Assembly (NCBI GenBank): GCA_018813025.1
Contig: JAHJCL010000005.1
Span: 1-51,238, forward strand
Reading direction: 5' to 3'
DNA length: 51,238 nt
From: Patescibacteria group bacterium
Lineage (GTDB): Bacteria > Patescibacteriota > Minisyncoccia > Minisyncoccales > DG-74-3
Within the stretch, counting starts at the first letter, position 1. The number at the start of each line of letters is the position of its first letter. The position numbers and the translations under genes were made by a program. Of the stretch, positions 9,699 through 19,700 are shown one piece after another. The notes below the pieces were generated by a model. The model worked only from the letters and a program-made list of their open reading frames with translations. It did not search any database and had not been told where the DNA came from.

Positions 9699-10328
9699 AT
9701 GACTACTGAGAAATGTAAAATTTGTCGAAGGTTAGGTGATAAGCTTTTCCTGAAAGGGGAGAGATGTTTATCGCCTAAATGTGCCATGATTAGGAAACCT
9801 TATCCTCCTGGTCAGAAGCCTAAAAAAAGAACAGGACCTCTTTCTGTGTTTGGAAAAGAATTAAAAGAAAAACAGAAATTAAAGAATTGGTACAACTTAA
9901 GAGAAAGACAATTTCGTAATTATGTCAGGGGAGTTCTGAAGAAAAGAGGTGGGACAGAAGATGCCAGTACTCAATTGATCCAGGTATTAGAAAGTCGTTT
10001 AGACAATGTTGTTTTAAAATTAGGTTTTGCTAATTCTCGCACTCAAGCCCGAAAATTAATTTCTCATCGTCATTTTTTAGTTAACGATAAAATTGTCAAT
10101 TGTCCTTCTTTTTCAGTAAAAATAGGCGACAAGATTAAAATTCGACCCGTGTCTTTAAAAAAGGGAATGTTTAAAAACATTTCCTCAACTATTAAAAAAC
10201 AAGTAGCTCCCAGTTGGCTTTCTTTAAATATTAATGATTTTGAAGGAGAAGTTAAATCTTTGCCAACATTTGTGGAAGCGTCGTCACCTGTCGAGGTGTC
10301 GGCTATATTTGAGTTTTATTCAAGATAA
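9699..10328 (+). CDS. rpsD: Ribosomal protein S4
   Basis: KCKICRRLGDKLFLKGERC; ESRLDNVVLKLGFANSRTQARKLISHRHFLVND. Confidence 0.95.
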   Translation: MTTEKCKICRRLGDKLFLKGERCLSPKCAMIRKPYPPGQKPKKRTGPLSVFGKELKEKQKLKNWYNLRERQFRNYVRGVLKKRGGTEDASTQLIQVLESRLDNVVLKLGFANSRTQARKLISHRHFLVNDKIVNCPSFSVKIGDKIKIRPVSLKKGMFKNISSTIKKQVAPSWLSLNINDFEGEVKSLPTFVEASSPVEVSAIFEFYSR

Positions 10329-10331
10329 AAT

Positions 10332-11147
10332 ATGATTTCTTATCCTCAAAAACCGAAAGTTGTAGAGCAAAAAGGAAATTGGGCTAAGTTCGAAATAGAA
10401 GCCCTTTATCCGGGTTACGGTGTAACCATGGGCAACAGTTTAAGAAGAGTTCTATTGTCTTCTCTTTCCGGTGCAGCTGTTACTCAATTTAAAATTAAAA
10501 ATGTACCACATGAATTTTCGACTATACCAGGAGTATTGGAAGATATTATTTTAATTATGCAAAATCTCAAACAAATGAGATTTAAGCTACATGGCGATGA
10601 GCCCCAGAAAGCATTTTTAAAAATTAAAGGAGAAAAAAAAGTTAAGGGTTCTGACTTTGAATTTCCAAGCCAGATAGAATTAATCAGTAAAGATTGTCCG
10701 ATTGCTACATTAACTCAAAAAAATGCTGAATTAGAAATGGAAATTCAGGTTGAAAGAGGTACCGGTTATTTACCGTGTGAAAGAGATAATAAAGAAAAAT
10801 CAGACATTGGTAGTATGCCTTTAGACGCTATTTTTACTCCGATTAGAAGAGTCAGCTTTAAGGTAGAAAATATGAGAGTTGGTAAAAGAACTGATTTTGA
10901 CCGATTGTTTTTAGAGATAGAAACTGATGGTACTATTACTCCGCAAAAAGCTATTCTGGAAGCATCAGATATATTAGTTAATCATTTTGCTTTAGTTGTT
11001 GATGAATTTAAACCCGAAGTATCAGAAATAGAAAAGACCGAAGATCCGGAAAAGAAAATTATTAAAAAGAAAGTTAAGATTGTTAAAAAGGTATCAAAAC
11101 CAAAAGGCAAAAAAAATGAAAAAAAGAATAAAGGTAAGAAAGTTTAA
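10332..11147 (+). CDS. rpoA: RNA polymerase alpha subunit, N-terminal domain only, with Lys-rich tail
   Basis: FEIEALYPGYGVTMGNSLRRVLLSSL; C-terminus is KKKVKIVKKVSKPKGKKNEKKNKGKKV rather than an alpha-CTD. Confidence 0.95.
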   Translation: MISYPQKPKVVEQKGNWAKFEIEALYPGYGVTMGNSLRRVLLSSLSGAAVTQFKIKNVPHEFSTIPGVLEDIILIMQNLKQMRFKLHGDEPQKAFLKIKGEKKVKGSDFEFPSQIELISKDCPIATLTQKNAELEMEIQVERGTGYLPCERDNKEKSDIGSMPLDAIFTPIRRVSFKVENMRVGKRTDFDRLFLEIETDGTITPQKAILEASDILVNHFALVVDEFKPEVSEIEKTEDPEKKIIKKKVKIVKKVSKPKGKKNEKKNKGKKV

Positions 11148-11466
11148 TCGTGAAAAAACTCAGAGAAATGCTTTGATGCGAGAATTGGCTCGTTGTCTTT
11201 TTCTGCGTAAAAAAATTAAAACTACCGAAGCTAAAGCTAAAAGCTTAGCGGGTTTTTCCCAAAAGTTAATTACTAGAGCTAAAAAAGGAGATTTGGCTTC
11301 TAGAAGGATACTTTTAAAACTATTTTCTTCAAGAGTGGTTAAAAAATTAATTGAAGAAATAGCTCCTCAATATAAAGACCGAAAAGGTGGTTATACAAGA
11401 ATTATCAAATTAAACCCCAGAAAATCTGATGGGGCTAAAATAGCAATTATTGAATTAGTAGAATAA
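11116..11466 (+). CDS. rplQ: Ribosomal protein L17
   Basis: MKKRIKVRKFNREKTQRNALMRELARCLFLRKKIKTTEAKAKS; overlaps 3' end of rpoA in another frame. Confidence 0.93.
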   Translation: MKKRIKVRKFNREKTQRNALMRELARCLFLRKKIKTTEAKAKSLAGFSQKLITRAKKGDLASRRILLKLFSSRVVKKLIEEIAPQYKDRKGGYTRIIKLNPRKSDGAKIAIIELVE

Positions 11467-11470
11467 TTTT

Positions 11471-11818
11471 ATGGAAAGAGAAAAACATACAATTGATGCC
11501 ACTGATAAAGCCATAGGTAGATTGGCGGTTGATGTATCAGTTTTATTACGTGGCAAACAAAAGCCGGAATTTACCAATAGTACGGAAATAGGGGATTTTG
11601 TAGTTGTCCAAAATATTACTCAAGCCAAAATGACCGGAAAGAAACTTGAACAGAAAAAATATTATTCTCATTCAGGGTTTCCTAAGGGTCTCAAGGAAAG
11701 ATTTATGGGAAAAGTTTTTAAAGAGACACCTCAAGAAGTTTTAAAAAGAGCAGTTTATGGAATGTTGCCAAAAAATAGATTGAGACAAATTCAAATTAAG
11801 AGATTAAGATTTAAGTAA
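11471..11818 (+). CDS. rplM: Ribosomal protein L13
   Basis: IDATDKAIGRLAVDVSVLLRGKQKPEF; GMLPKNRLRQIQIKRLRF. Confidence 0.94.
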   Translation: MEREKHTIDATDKAIGRLAVDVSVLLRGKQKPEFTNSTEIGDFVVVQNITQAKMTGKKLEQKKYYSHSGFPKGLKERFMGKVFKETPQEVLKRAVYGMLPKNRLRQIQIKRLRFK

Positions 11819-11822
11819 TATA

Positions 11823-12347
11823 ATGACAATGGTTAAAGAAAAAGCAGAAAAAAAAGAAATAAAAGAAATAAAGAAGAAGCCGGTAAAAAAAACTGTTAAG
11901 AAGAAGCCGGTAAAAAAAACTCTTAAGAAGAAAGAGGTTCAAAAGAAGGTAATTAAAAAGAAACACTATTTTGAAACAGTTGGCCGAAGGAAAACAGCAG
12001 TAGCTAGAGTTAGACTTTATGCTCAAGAAAAAGATATTACTGTTAATGGTAAGCCTTTAGAGTCTTATTTTCCTCAAAAAAATCTTCAGGAAATTATTAA
12101 ATCTCCGTTCGTTGCAACAGAGTTCTTAGATAAATTTGGCGTTACCGCTATTTTAAAAGGAGGCGGTTTCAGAGCGCAAGCCGAAGCATTAAGGCATGGC
12201 ATATCCAGAGCTTTGATTCTAGTTGACCCTGAATTAAGGAAAAAATTAAAAAGAACCGGTTATTTGACTAGAGACCCAAGAATGAGAGAAAGAAAGAAAT
12301 TCGGATTGAAGAGAGCCCGACGTGCTCCTCAGTGGCAGAAGCGTTAA
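11823..12347 (+). CDS. rpsI: Ribosomal protein S9 with Lys-rich N-terminal extension
   Basis: ETVGRRKTAVARVRLY...YLTRDPRMRERKKFGLKRARRAPQWQKR. Confidence 0.95.
   Translation: MTMVKEKAEKKEIKEIKKKPVKKTVKKKPVKKTLKKKEVQKKVIKKKHYFETVGRRKTAVARVRLYAQEKDITVNGKPLESYFPQKNLQEIIKSPFVATEFLDKFGVTAILKGGGFRAQAEALRHGISRALILVDPELRKKLKRTGYLTRDPRMRERKKFGLKRARRAPQWQKR
11871..11924 (+). repeat. 27-bp tandem repeat x2 in rpsI N-terminal extension
   Basis: aagaagaagccggtaaaaaaaact(g/c)tt twice in a row. Confidence 0.9.
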
Positions 12348-12355
12348 TTAAAAAG

Positions 12356-12378
12356 AAAACCGCCGTATGGCGGTTTTT
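12356..12378 (+). terminator. Intrinsic terminator after rpsI
   Basis: aaaaccgccgtatggcggttttt hairpin plus T tract. Confidence 0.85.
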
Positions 12379-12419
12379 AGTTATTTTGGATAAGCTAAGC
12401 TTATCCTACTTATCCTATT

Positions 12420-13715
12420 TTAAGGGAGGATGGGCTTTGATTGATAGAGAGTATTGTCGCTAAGGATATAAAGTTTTTTATCTGTTTCGTTAAATGAAAC
12501 TTTTGGATTAGGAAGTTGAACCAAATCAACAATATTAGCCTTATCTCGTTCGTCAATTTCACTAATTTTTATTTTGTTTTCGGTAGTGATTATGAGATAG
12601 GAATAATTTAACCAATTAACGTCTTTAATTTTTTCTGATAATCTCATTATTAAAATTTTATCGCCAGTTTGTCTAGATGGCTGTTCTTGGATATCTTCTA
12701 AAAACATAGTCCAAATTTCATAATCTGAAAAATAAACTAATTTTTTAGAATCGGGCGATAATACTAAACCGCTAACTGGTTCAAAAAACTTTTCCCATAA
12801 ATTAGATTCTTGATTAAATAAATATAGCGTTTTCTTTTCTTTTAAAAAAATTAAATCTTTAAATTTATTTAATTCGTAATTTGTTTCCGGCAAAACAGTA
12901 AAGGGAGTTTGGGTTATTTGGTTTTTTTGTTTAAAACTACTATCTGTTTTAAAAATATAACCCAGATCGTCTAAATAATAGATGTCTTCCCCTAATTTTT
13001 TATAGGTTATTATATTATCAATAGGAATTGACTGTTCTTTAATTTCTTTTAATATCGGCGGAGTTTGACTAATCTCTAAATCAAATTTTTTTATTTGTTC
13101 TTTTATTCCTATTTCCAAAAAAATATCTTTGGAATTATCTGAGAATTCTAAACCCATCAAGTCAGCTCCTTTGGCGTAAATATCGCTTTCTTCAATCAAA
13201 TGGCTTTTTATTTTTTTTGAAAGATTGTAGAGTTTTAAAGACCAATTATTTTCATTATTTGATGAAGTTTCTTTTAAAATCAGATTTTTATTATCCGGTG
13301 CGAGCCAAAAGTTTTCTATATCTGTTGATATTATTGTTAAATCTATATTTTTAGGAATTAATAAAATACTTTCAGCAGCAGTAACCATTTTTTCTTTTAC
13401 TTCCAATTGTTTTTCCCAAGAATAATACCCTTCTTTTCTAATAGAAATATCGTATTTTTTAGGTAATAAATTATCAATTAAAGACGAGCCAAACAGAAAA
13501 TCAGTAGTTTTTTTAAATTTAGAATCTAAAAAAATTTCTGCCGGTTGAGGCAAGATTCGAAAAAATAAACCTCCAGTTTGAGTTATTTTTATTCGGCCAA
13601 TTGGCGGATTCCAATCAAGGCGATATCCTTGAGAATATAGAATTGTTACTGGCGTTAATATTAAGAAAAGAATAACGCAAATCCAAGCAAGAGCTTTTTT
13701 AAAATTATTATCCAT
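12420..13715 (-). CDS. PEGA-domain-like membrane-anchored protein
   Basis: N-terminal TM; GGLFFRILPQPAEIFLDSKFKKTTD...LLPKKYDISIRKEGYYSWEKQLEVKEKMVT PEGA-like; repetitive beta-strand C-terminal part. Confidence 0.7.
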   Translation of the reverse strand: MDNNFKKALAWICVILFLILTPVTILYSQGYRLDWNPPIGRIKITQTGGLFFRILPQPAEIFLDSKFKKTTDFLFGSSLIDNLLPKKYDISIRKEGYYSWEKQLEVKEKMVTAAESILLIPKNIDLTIISTDIENFWLAPDNKNLILKETSSNNENNWSLKLYNLSKKIKSHLIEESDIYAKGADLMGLEFSDNSKDIFLEIGIKEQIKKFDLEISQTPPILKEIKEQSIPIDNIITYKKLGEDIYYLDDLGYIFKTDSSFKQKNQITQTPFTVLPETNYELNKFKDLIFLKEKKTLYLFNQESNLWEKFFEPVSGLVLSPDSKKLVYFSDYEIWTMFLEDIQEQPSRQTGDKILIMRLSEKIKDVNWLNYSYLIITTENKIKISEIDERDKANIVDLVQLPNPKVSFNETDKKLYILSDNTLYQSKPILP

Positions 13716-13811
13716 AGTTTTTCTATTATATTATACATCTTAATAATTTTTTTTAAAACTTGCCAAAGAGCTGACTTTTAGTTAAACTTAAGAAAGTTTA
13801 AAGAAAAAATT

Positions 13812-14822
13812 ATGTTTATTGTTAATAAAATTGGAATTGATCTTGGTACCTGTAATTCTTTAGTTTTTCTCCCCAAAAAAGGAGTTGTTTTAAGGGAGCC
13901 GTCGGTAGTAGCAGTTAATCTACGCGATAACAAGATTTTGGCAGTTGGGCAAGAAGCTAAAGAAATGATAGGTCGAGCTCCGGATACCATTAGAGTTTAT
14001 AGGCCTCTTAAAGACGGGGTAATTGCTGATTATAGGGTAACCCAAGCAATGCTTAGATATTTTATAGATAGTGTTTCTGGTCCATTTAGAATATTCAGGC
14101 CGGATTTATTGATTGGCGTTCCAGCTGGGTCTACTTCTACTGAAAGAAGAGCGGTTGTCGAAGCTGGATTAGCTGCCGGAGCTAAGGCAGTTTATTTGGC
14201 TAATGAACCAATTTTAGCAGCTATTGGAGCTGATATTCCCATTAATTCTTGTTCCGGAAACATGGTTGTTGATATTGGAGGCGGCACAACCGAGGTAGCG
14301 GTAATTTCTTTAGGGGGAATAGTCAACTATCGATCAATTAGAGTGGCGGGAGATAAAATTGATTTAGCTATTTCCGAATATATTAAGAAAAAACACAACT
14401 TGGCGATTGGCGAACAGACAGCGGAATTAATCAAAATTGAAATCGGGTCAGCACTTCCGGAAAAAGAACCGAGAAAGATAGAAATAAAAGGAAGAGATTT
14501 AATCTCCGGTCTTCCTAGAGCCATACGTCTTTCTTCTAACGAAATTTGCGAAGCAATTTCCGATACTTTAAATGAGATTATTCAAGTTATTAAATTAGTC
14601 CTCCGGGACACTCCTCCTGAATTATCAGCTGACATTATGGATAAAGGTATGGTTTTAACCGGTGGCGGTTCTTTATTGCGTAATTTGGCAGAGTTGGTAG
14701 CTCAATCAACCGGCGTACCTTGCATTCAGGCTGAAGAGGGACTGTATTGCGTAGCTAAAGGAACAGGCGTTATTTTAGAAAATTTAGACCTTTACAAAAA
14801 AACCGTAATGTCTAAGAAGTAA
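13812..14822 (+). CDS. mreB: MreB/actin-like rod-shape protein, paralog 1
   Basis: IGIDLGTCNSLVF, VDIGGGTTEVAVISLGG, LTGGGSLL. Confidence 0.9.
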   Translation: MFIVNKIGIDLGTCNSLVFLPKKGVVLREPSVVAVNLRDNKILAVGQEAKEMIGRAPDTIRVYRPLKDGVIADYRVTQAMLRYFIDSVSGPFRIFRPDLLIGVPAGSTSTERRAVVEAGLAAGAKAVYLANEPILAAIGADIPINSCSGNMVVDIGGGTTEVAVISLGGIVNYRSIRVAGDKIDLAISEYIKKKHNLAIGEQTAELIKIEIGSALPEKEPRKIEIKGRDLISGLPRAIRLSSNEICEAISDTLNEIIQVIKLVLRDTPPELSADIMDKGMVLTGGGSLLRNLAELVAQSTGVPCIQAEEGLYCVAKGTGVILENLDLYKKTVMSKK

Positions 14823-15691
14823 TGAAAATTATTGGTCATCAAAAACAATTAGATTTTCTTAATCAAAGCGTTAGATCGAAAAAACTCTCTCACGCTTATT
14901 TATTTTCTGGACAGGAAAAATTAGGGAAAAAAACAATAGCATTAGAGTGGGCTGGTTTAATTAATAGCCAAGCTTTTCAAGAACAAAACCCAGATTTTAT
15001 TTTTATTACCCCTCAGGATAAAAAAATACAAATTTTCCAAATCAGAGATTTGATTTGGAGGTTATCGCTTAAACCATCAGCCCTTTTGTATAAAATAGTA
15101 ATTATTAATGATGCTCATTTAATGGGGGTTGATGCCCAACATGCATTGTTAAAAACATTAGAAGAACCTAAGGGTAATTCAATATTAATTTTAGTTACCG
15201 ATCACGCAGAAGCATTATTTCCTACTGTCCGTTCCAGATGCGAAACAATAAAATTTTACCCTGTTGCTAAAAACGAAATCGTTTCTTATTTAAATCAGCA
15301 AAATGTATCTGATTTAGAAACAATAGTTTCTTTAAGTAGGGGTAGACCGGGCGAGGCCGTAGAATTTGCTTTAGATCCCCAGAAACTTGAGAAAAGAAAA
15401 AAAATAACTCAGCAGTTAGACCAAATAGCAAAATCTTTTTTACACCAAAGATTTAAATATGCTAAAGAACTATCTCAACAGGAAAATTTAAAAGAAACTT
15501 TAGAGATTTGGTTAGATTTTTTAAGAAATAAACTTATCCTGCAAATACAAGATTCCGATGAAAACAATTTATTAACTGATTCGAATCAACTGAAAAATAA
15601 ATTAAATCTTTTACAAAAATTATATGTATTAATTTCATCTGGTAATACTAATTCCAAATTAGCTTTAGAAACATTATTTATTAATCTTTAA
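14822..15691 (+). CDS. holB: DNA polymerase III delta' subunit-like ATPase
   Basis: GHQKQLDFLNQSVRSKKLSHAYLFSG...ALLKTLEEPKGNSILILVTDHAEALFPTVRSRCE. Confidence 0.82.
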   Translation: MKIIGHQKQLDFLNQSVRSKKLSHAYLFSGQEKLGKKTIALEWAGLINSQAFQEQNPDFIFITPQDKKIQIFQIRDLIWRLSLKPSALLYKIVIINDAHLMGVDAQHALLKTLEEPKGNSILILVTDHAEALFPTVRSRCETIKFYPVAKNEIVSYLNQQNVSDLETIVSLSRGRPGEAVEFALDPQKLEKRKKITQQLDQIAKSFLHQRFKYAKELSQQENLKETLEIWLDFLRNKLILQIQDSDENNLLTDSNQLKNKLNLLQKLYVLISSGNTNSKLALETLFINL

Positions 15692-15719
15692 CAAACTTGT
15701 TTATTAATATTTAAAAAAT

Positions 15720-16274
15720 ATGTATCAAGAAATTATTGATAAAATTAAACCGGAATTTGATAAAGTAATCGTTTATTTAGAAAACGAGTTGGCTAAAATT
15801 AGAACCAGCGGTGCTTCTACTTCTTTGGTAGAAGATATTGAAGTTGATTGTTTCGGTCAAAATTTCAGCTTAAAGCAATTAGCCGCTATTTCTGTTACCG
15901 GACCAAGAGAGATTACAATCCAGCCTTGGGATAAATCTTATTTTGAATCAATTGAGAAAGCTGTTGCCAGATCTTCAATAGGAGCCAGTCCAGTTGCCGA
16001 TGGTGAGGTAATTCGTCTTAGTCTGCCGTTATTAAGTTCTGAACTTCGTGAGAATTTATCCAAAGTTGTTGCCCAAAAAAAAGAAGAGGCAAGACAAACA
16101 ATAAGAAAGTGGCGAGGGGATGCCTGGGATCAGATACAAAATCTTACTGCTGAAGGAAAAATCAGGGAAGATGATAAGTTTCGAGCTAAAGATAAATTAC
16201 AAGAACTGATTGATGAGTACAATGAAAAAATTGATAAATTGATTGAAAACAAACTCAAAGAGATATCTTTATAA
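15720..16274 (+). CDS. frr: Ribosome recycling factor
   Basis: ELAKIRTSGASTSLVEDIEVDCFG...ITIQPWDKS...RLSLPLLSSELRENLSKVVAQKKEEARQTIRKWR. Confidence 0.94.
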   Translation: MYQEIIDKIKPEFDKVIVYLENELAKIRTSGASTSLVEDIEVDCFGQNFSLKQLAAISVTGPREITIQPWDKSYFESIEKAVARSSIGASPVADGEVIRLSLPLLSSELRENLSKVVAQKKEEARQTIRKWRGDAWDQIQNLTAEGKIREDDKFRAKDKLQELIDEYNEKIDKLIENKLKEISL

Positions 16275-16301
16275 AATAGTATTAATTTTTTAGGTAAAAT
16301 A

Positions 16302-17399
16302 ATGGTAATTTCAATTTTAATTATTTTTTTAACTCTTGTAATATTGGCCGTAGTTCACGAATTCGGTCATTTTATCGTGGCTAAAAAATTCGGTACTCGA
16401 GTTGAAGAATTCGGAATAGGATACCCTCCTAGAATTTTTGCAAAAAAGATAGGGGATGTTGTTTATTCTTTAAATTTGTTGCCTTTCGGCGCTTTTGTCA
16501 AAGTCAAAGGCGAAGAAGGAGAAATGGATATTGAAGAAGCAGATAATATGTCCAGTAAGACGATTGGACAAAGAGCTTTGATTATTTTAGGAGGAGTGAT
16601 ATCTTTTTGGATTTTTGGAATTATTTTATTATCTGTAATTTTTGCTTTAGGTGCTCCAATCGGCGTTTCTGATGATACTCTTGCCGACAACGCTAAGGTT
16701 CAAATAGTAGCAGTAGAAAAAAATTCTCCAGCAGAAATTGCCGGAATAAAAGTAGGGGATATAATTTACCAAATTAAAAGTTTCAATTCGGAGCTTAATA
16801 ATATTGATAAAGTGAAAGAAGTTCAAGATTTTATCAATATCAATTTAGGTCAAGAGATTATTGTAGTAGCTAAAAGAGGTTCAGAAACCGTTGATATGAA
16901 TTTAGTTCCCAGATTAATAGCGCCTCAAGGCCAAGGAGCGACTGGTATTGGTTTAACCAGAATAATCGTTAAAAAATATTCTCTGATAGGATCAATTTTA
17001 GAAGGATTTAAAACTTGTCTTGATTTGACATCTCAAATTTTAGTTGGTCTATTTAATGCTGTTAAAGGAATCTTTTACCACCAACCGACCGGAGTAGAAT
17101 TAATCGGCCCGGTGGGAATCGGATTATTAATGAGTCAAGCCATCAACTCCGGATTTATCTATTATTTACAGTTTGTGGCGGTTATTTCAATTCACTTAGC
17201 TATAATGAATCTTTTGCCTATTCCGGCCGTAGACGGGGGAAGGTTGCTTTTTCTAACCATAGAAAAAATAAAAAAATCTCCGATAAATCCGAAAATAGAG
17301 CAAAAAATAAACGCTTCTTTCTTTATTCTAATTATTATTATTATGTTTTTTGTAACAGCAAAAGAGTCAATCGATATCCTAAAATCTATAATTTTATAA
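16302..17399 (+). CDS. rseP: Site-2 protease/M50 metalloprotease with PDZ domain (RseP-like)
   Basis: HEFGHFIVAKKFGTRVEEFGIGYPPR; NLLPIPAVDGGRL; PDZ-like NSPAEIAGIKVGD. Confidence 0.9.
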   Translation: MVISILIIFLTLVILAVVHEFGHFIVAKKFGTRVEEFGIGYPPRIFAKKIGDVVYSLNLLPFGAFVKVKGEEGEMDIEEADNMSSKTIGQRALIILGGVISFWIFGIILLSVIFALGAPIGVSDDTLADNAKVQIVAVEKNSPAEIAGIKVGDIIYQIKSFNSELNNIDKVKEVQDFININLGQEIIVVAKRGSETVDMNLVPRLIAPQGQGATGIGLTRIIVKKYSLIGSILEGFKTCLDLTSQILVGLFNAVKGIFYHQPTGVELIGPVGIGLLMSQAINSGFIYYLQFVAVISIHLAIMNLLPIPAVDGGRLLFLTIEKIKKSPINPKIEQKINASFFILIIIIMFFVTAKESIDILKSIIL

Positions 17400-17403
17400 A
17401 AAA

Positions 17404-18642
17404 ATGAAACAATCTCATCTTTTTTCTAAAACCAAAAAGGAAATTTCTAAAGATATTGAAATAAATTCCCATAAACTTTTAATTAAAGCCGATTTAATCA
17501 GCCAAGTAGCTGCCGGAGTTTATGGTTTTTTACCTTTAGGTTGGAGGGCTTATAAAAAAATTGAAAATATTATTCGGGAAGAAATGGAAAAATTAGACGC
17601 TGAAGAAATATTTATGCCTTCTTTGGTACCTCAAAATTTGTGGTTAGAAACTAATCGTTGGACAACCATTGACCCTCCTTTATTTCAGGTTAAAGACCGG
17701 CACGATAAGATTTTTGGTTTGTGTTCAACTCACGAAGAAGTGGTTACAGATTTGGTTAGAAAAAGAGTTGATTCCTATAAAAATTTACCTTTTTCAGTTT
17801 TTCAGATTCAAAATAAATTTAGAAACGAAATGAGGTCAACCGGCGGGTTATTGCGGACCAGAGAGTTTATGATGAAAGATCTTTATAGTTTTCATGCTAA
17901 TCAAGAAGATATTTTAAAATTTTATCAGAAAGTTAAAAAAAGTTATTTTAATATTTTTAAGAAATGCGGATTAAAACCTTTTTGTGTTGAGGCTGAGTCA
18001 GGGACGATTGGCGGAAAAATATCTAATGAGTTTATGGTTGAGTCTGAAGTCGGAGAAGATAGAATTTTAGTTTGTGAAAAATGCGGTTTTGGCGCCAATA
18101 TTGAAAAAGCAGGAAAAATTAAAACTTGTCCTGAATGTAAAAACATTTTACAAATTAAAAGAGCTATTGAGGTTGGTCATATATTTATTTTGGGGACAAA
18201 ATATAGTGAAGTAATGAAAGCTAATTTTAAAGATAAAAATGGACAATTGAAGCCGATTATTATGGGTTGTTATGGTATTGGTCTTCCTCGGTTACTTTCA
18301 ACTGTAATCGAAAAGAACCACGATGAAAAAGGTATTATTTGGCCTAAAAATTTAGCTCCATTTCAAGTCCATCTTCTGGCCTTAGAAAATACCAGTCGAG
18401 TTAAAAAGAGTGCCGATAAAATATATAAAGATTTACAAAAAGCCAAGATTGAAGTATTGTATGATGATAGACAGGATAAAACCATCGGAGAGAAATTAGT
18501 TGAAGCTGATTTATTCGGTTTACCTTATCGAATCGTTGTTTCCGAAAGAACATTATGCAAGAAATGCGTTGAAATTAAGAAAAGAAACGAAAAGAAAAGT
18601 AAATTAATTTGTCCTTCTAAGATTAATTCATTACGTTTTTAA
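17404..18642 (+). CDS. proS: Prolyl-tRNA synthetase, short form without INS editing domain
   Basis: AAGVYGFLPLGWRAYKKIENIIREEM; RNEMRSTGGLLRTREFMMKDLYSFH; MGCYGIGLPRLL. Confidence 0.92.
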   Translation: MKQSHLFSKTKKEISKDIEINSHKLLIKADLISQVAAGVYGFLPLGWRAYKKIENIIREEMEKLDAEEIFMPSLVPQNLWLETNRWTTIDPPLFQVKDRHDKIFGLCSTHEEVVTDLVRKRVDSYKNLPFSVFQIQNKFRNEMRSTGGLLRTREFMMKDLYSFHANQEDILKFYQKVKKSYFNIFKKCGLKPFCVEAESGTIGGKISNEFMVESEVGEDRILVCEKCGFGANIEKAGKIKTCPECKNILQIKRAIEVGHIFILGTKYSEVMKANFKDKNGQLKPIIMGCYGIGLPRLLSTVIEKNHDEKGIIWPKNLAPFQVHLLALENTSRVKKSADKIYKDLQKAKIEVLYDDRQDKTIGEKLVEADLFGLPYRIVVSERTLCKKCVEIKKRNEKKSKLICPSKINSLRF

Positions 18643-18645
18643 GAT

Positions 18646-19698
18646 ATGTTGGAAAAAATCCGCAATTTATTTCTACTTGACTTGGCTATTGATTTAGGAA
18701 CAACTAATTCTTTGGTTTATGCGCGAGATAGGGGAATTGTTATGCAAGAGCCGTCAGTTGTTGCTATCAATCAGAAAACCGGTCAGATTTTAGCTATCGG
18801 CACAGAAGCCAAAAAAATGGTTGGTAAAACTCCGCTTCATATCGTAGCAATTCGGCCGTTGATTTCCGGTGTTATTTCCGATTTTGATGTAACCGAGCAA
18901 ATGCTTCATTATTTTATTGAAAAAGCCCGACCCAATAAATTTATTTTCAATCTGCGACCAAGGGTAATTGTCGGTATCCCTTCAGGAGTGACCGAAGTAG
19001 AAAAAAAGGCAGTAGTTGATGCTACGAAAAACGCCGGGGCTCGTGAAGTTTTCTTAATTGAAGAACCGATGGCTTCGGCAATTGGGGCCAGATTACCGGT
19101 TCAGGAACCAGAGGGAATTTTTATTGTTGATATCGGCGGTGGTACAACCGAGGTAGCGGTAATTTCTTTAGGTGGGTTGGTTTTATCTAAAAGCTTAAGA
19201 ATTGCCGGAGATAAGTTAAATCAGGATATAGTTCAGTTTGCTGAAGAAGAATACAGATTATTAATCGGGCCAAGGACAGCTGAATCATTAAAAATTGGAA
19301 TAGGCTCAGCTTTCCCATTAAAAGAGAAAAAAGAAATGCCGATGAGGGGAAGAAATTTAGTAACCGGATTACCGGAAGAAATTTTAGTTTCAGATGAAGA
19401 AATCAGGAAAGCAACGGAAAAATCAGTGAGTCAAATTGTTACTGAAATAAAAAATGCCGTTGAAGATACTCCACCCGAACTTTTAGCTGATATTATGGCA
19501 TCGGGGATACACTTAGCCGGAGGAGGTTCTCTTTTAAGAGGATTAGATATTTTAATTCAAAAAGAAACTAAAATTCCAACCAAAAGAGTTGAAGATCCTA
19601 TGACCGCGGTAGTTAGGGGAGCAGGGATGGTTTTAGAAAATCTTGATAATTTAAAAGATGTTTTAGCGGAGACAGAATATTTGGAACCGCCTAAATAA
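18646..19698 (+). CDS. mreB: MreB rod-shape protein, paralog 2
   Basis: AIDLGTTNSLVYARDRGIVMQEPSVVAIN; IVDIGGGTTEVAVISLGG; LAGGGSLLRGLD. Confidence 0.93.
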   Translation: MLEKIRNLFLLDLAIDLGTTNSLVYARDRGIVMQEPSVVAINQKTGQILAIGTEAKKMVGKTPLHIVAIRPLISGVISDFDVTEQMLHYFIEKARPNKFIFNLRPRVIVGIPSGVTEVEKKAVVDATKNAGAREVFLIEEPMASAIGARLPVQEPEGIFIVDIGGGTTEVAVISLGGLVLSKSLRIAGDKLNQDIVQFAEEEYRLLIGPRTAESLKIGIGSAFPLKEKKEMPMRGRNLVTGLPEEILVSDEEIRKATEKSVSQIVTEIKNAVEDTPPELLADIMASGIHLAGGGSLLRGLDILIQKETKIPTKRVEDPMTAVVRGAGMVLENLDNLKDVLAETEYLEPPK

Positions 19699-19700
19699 AC

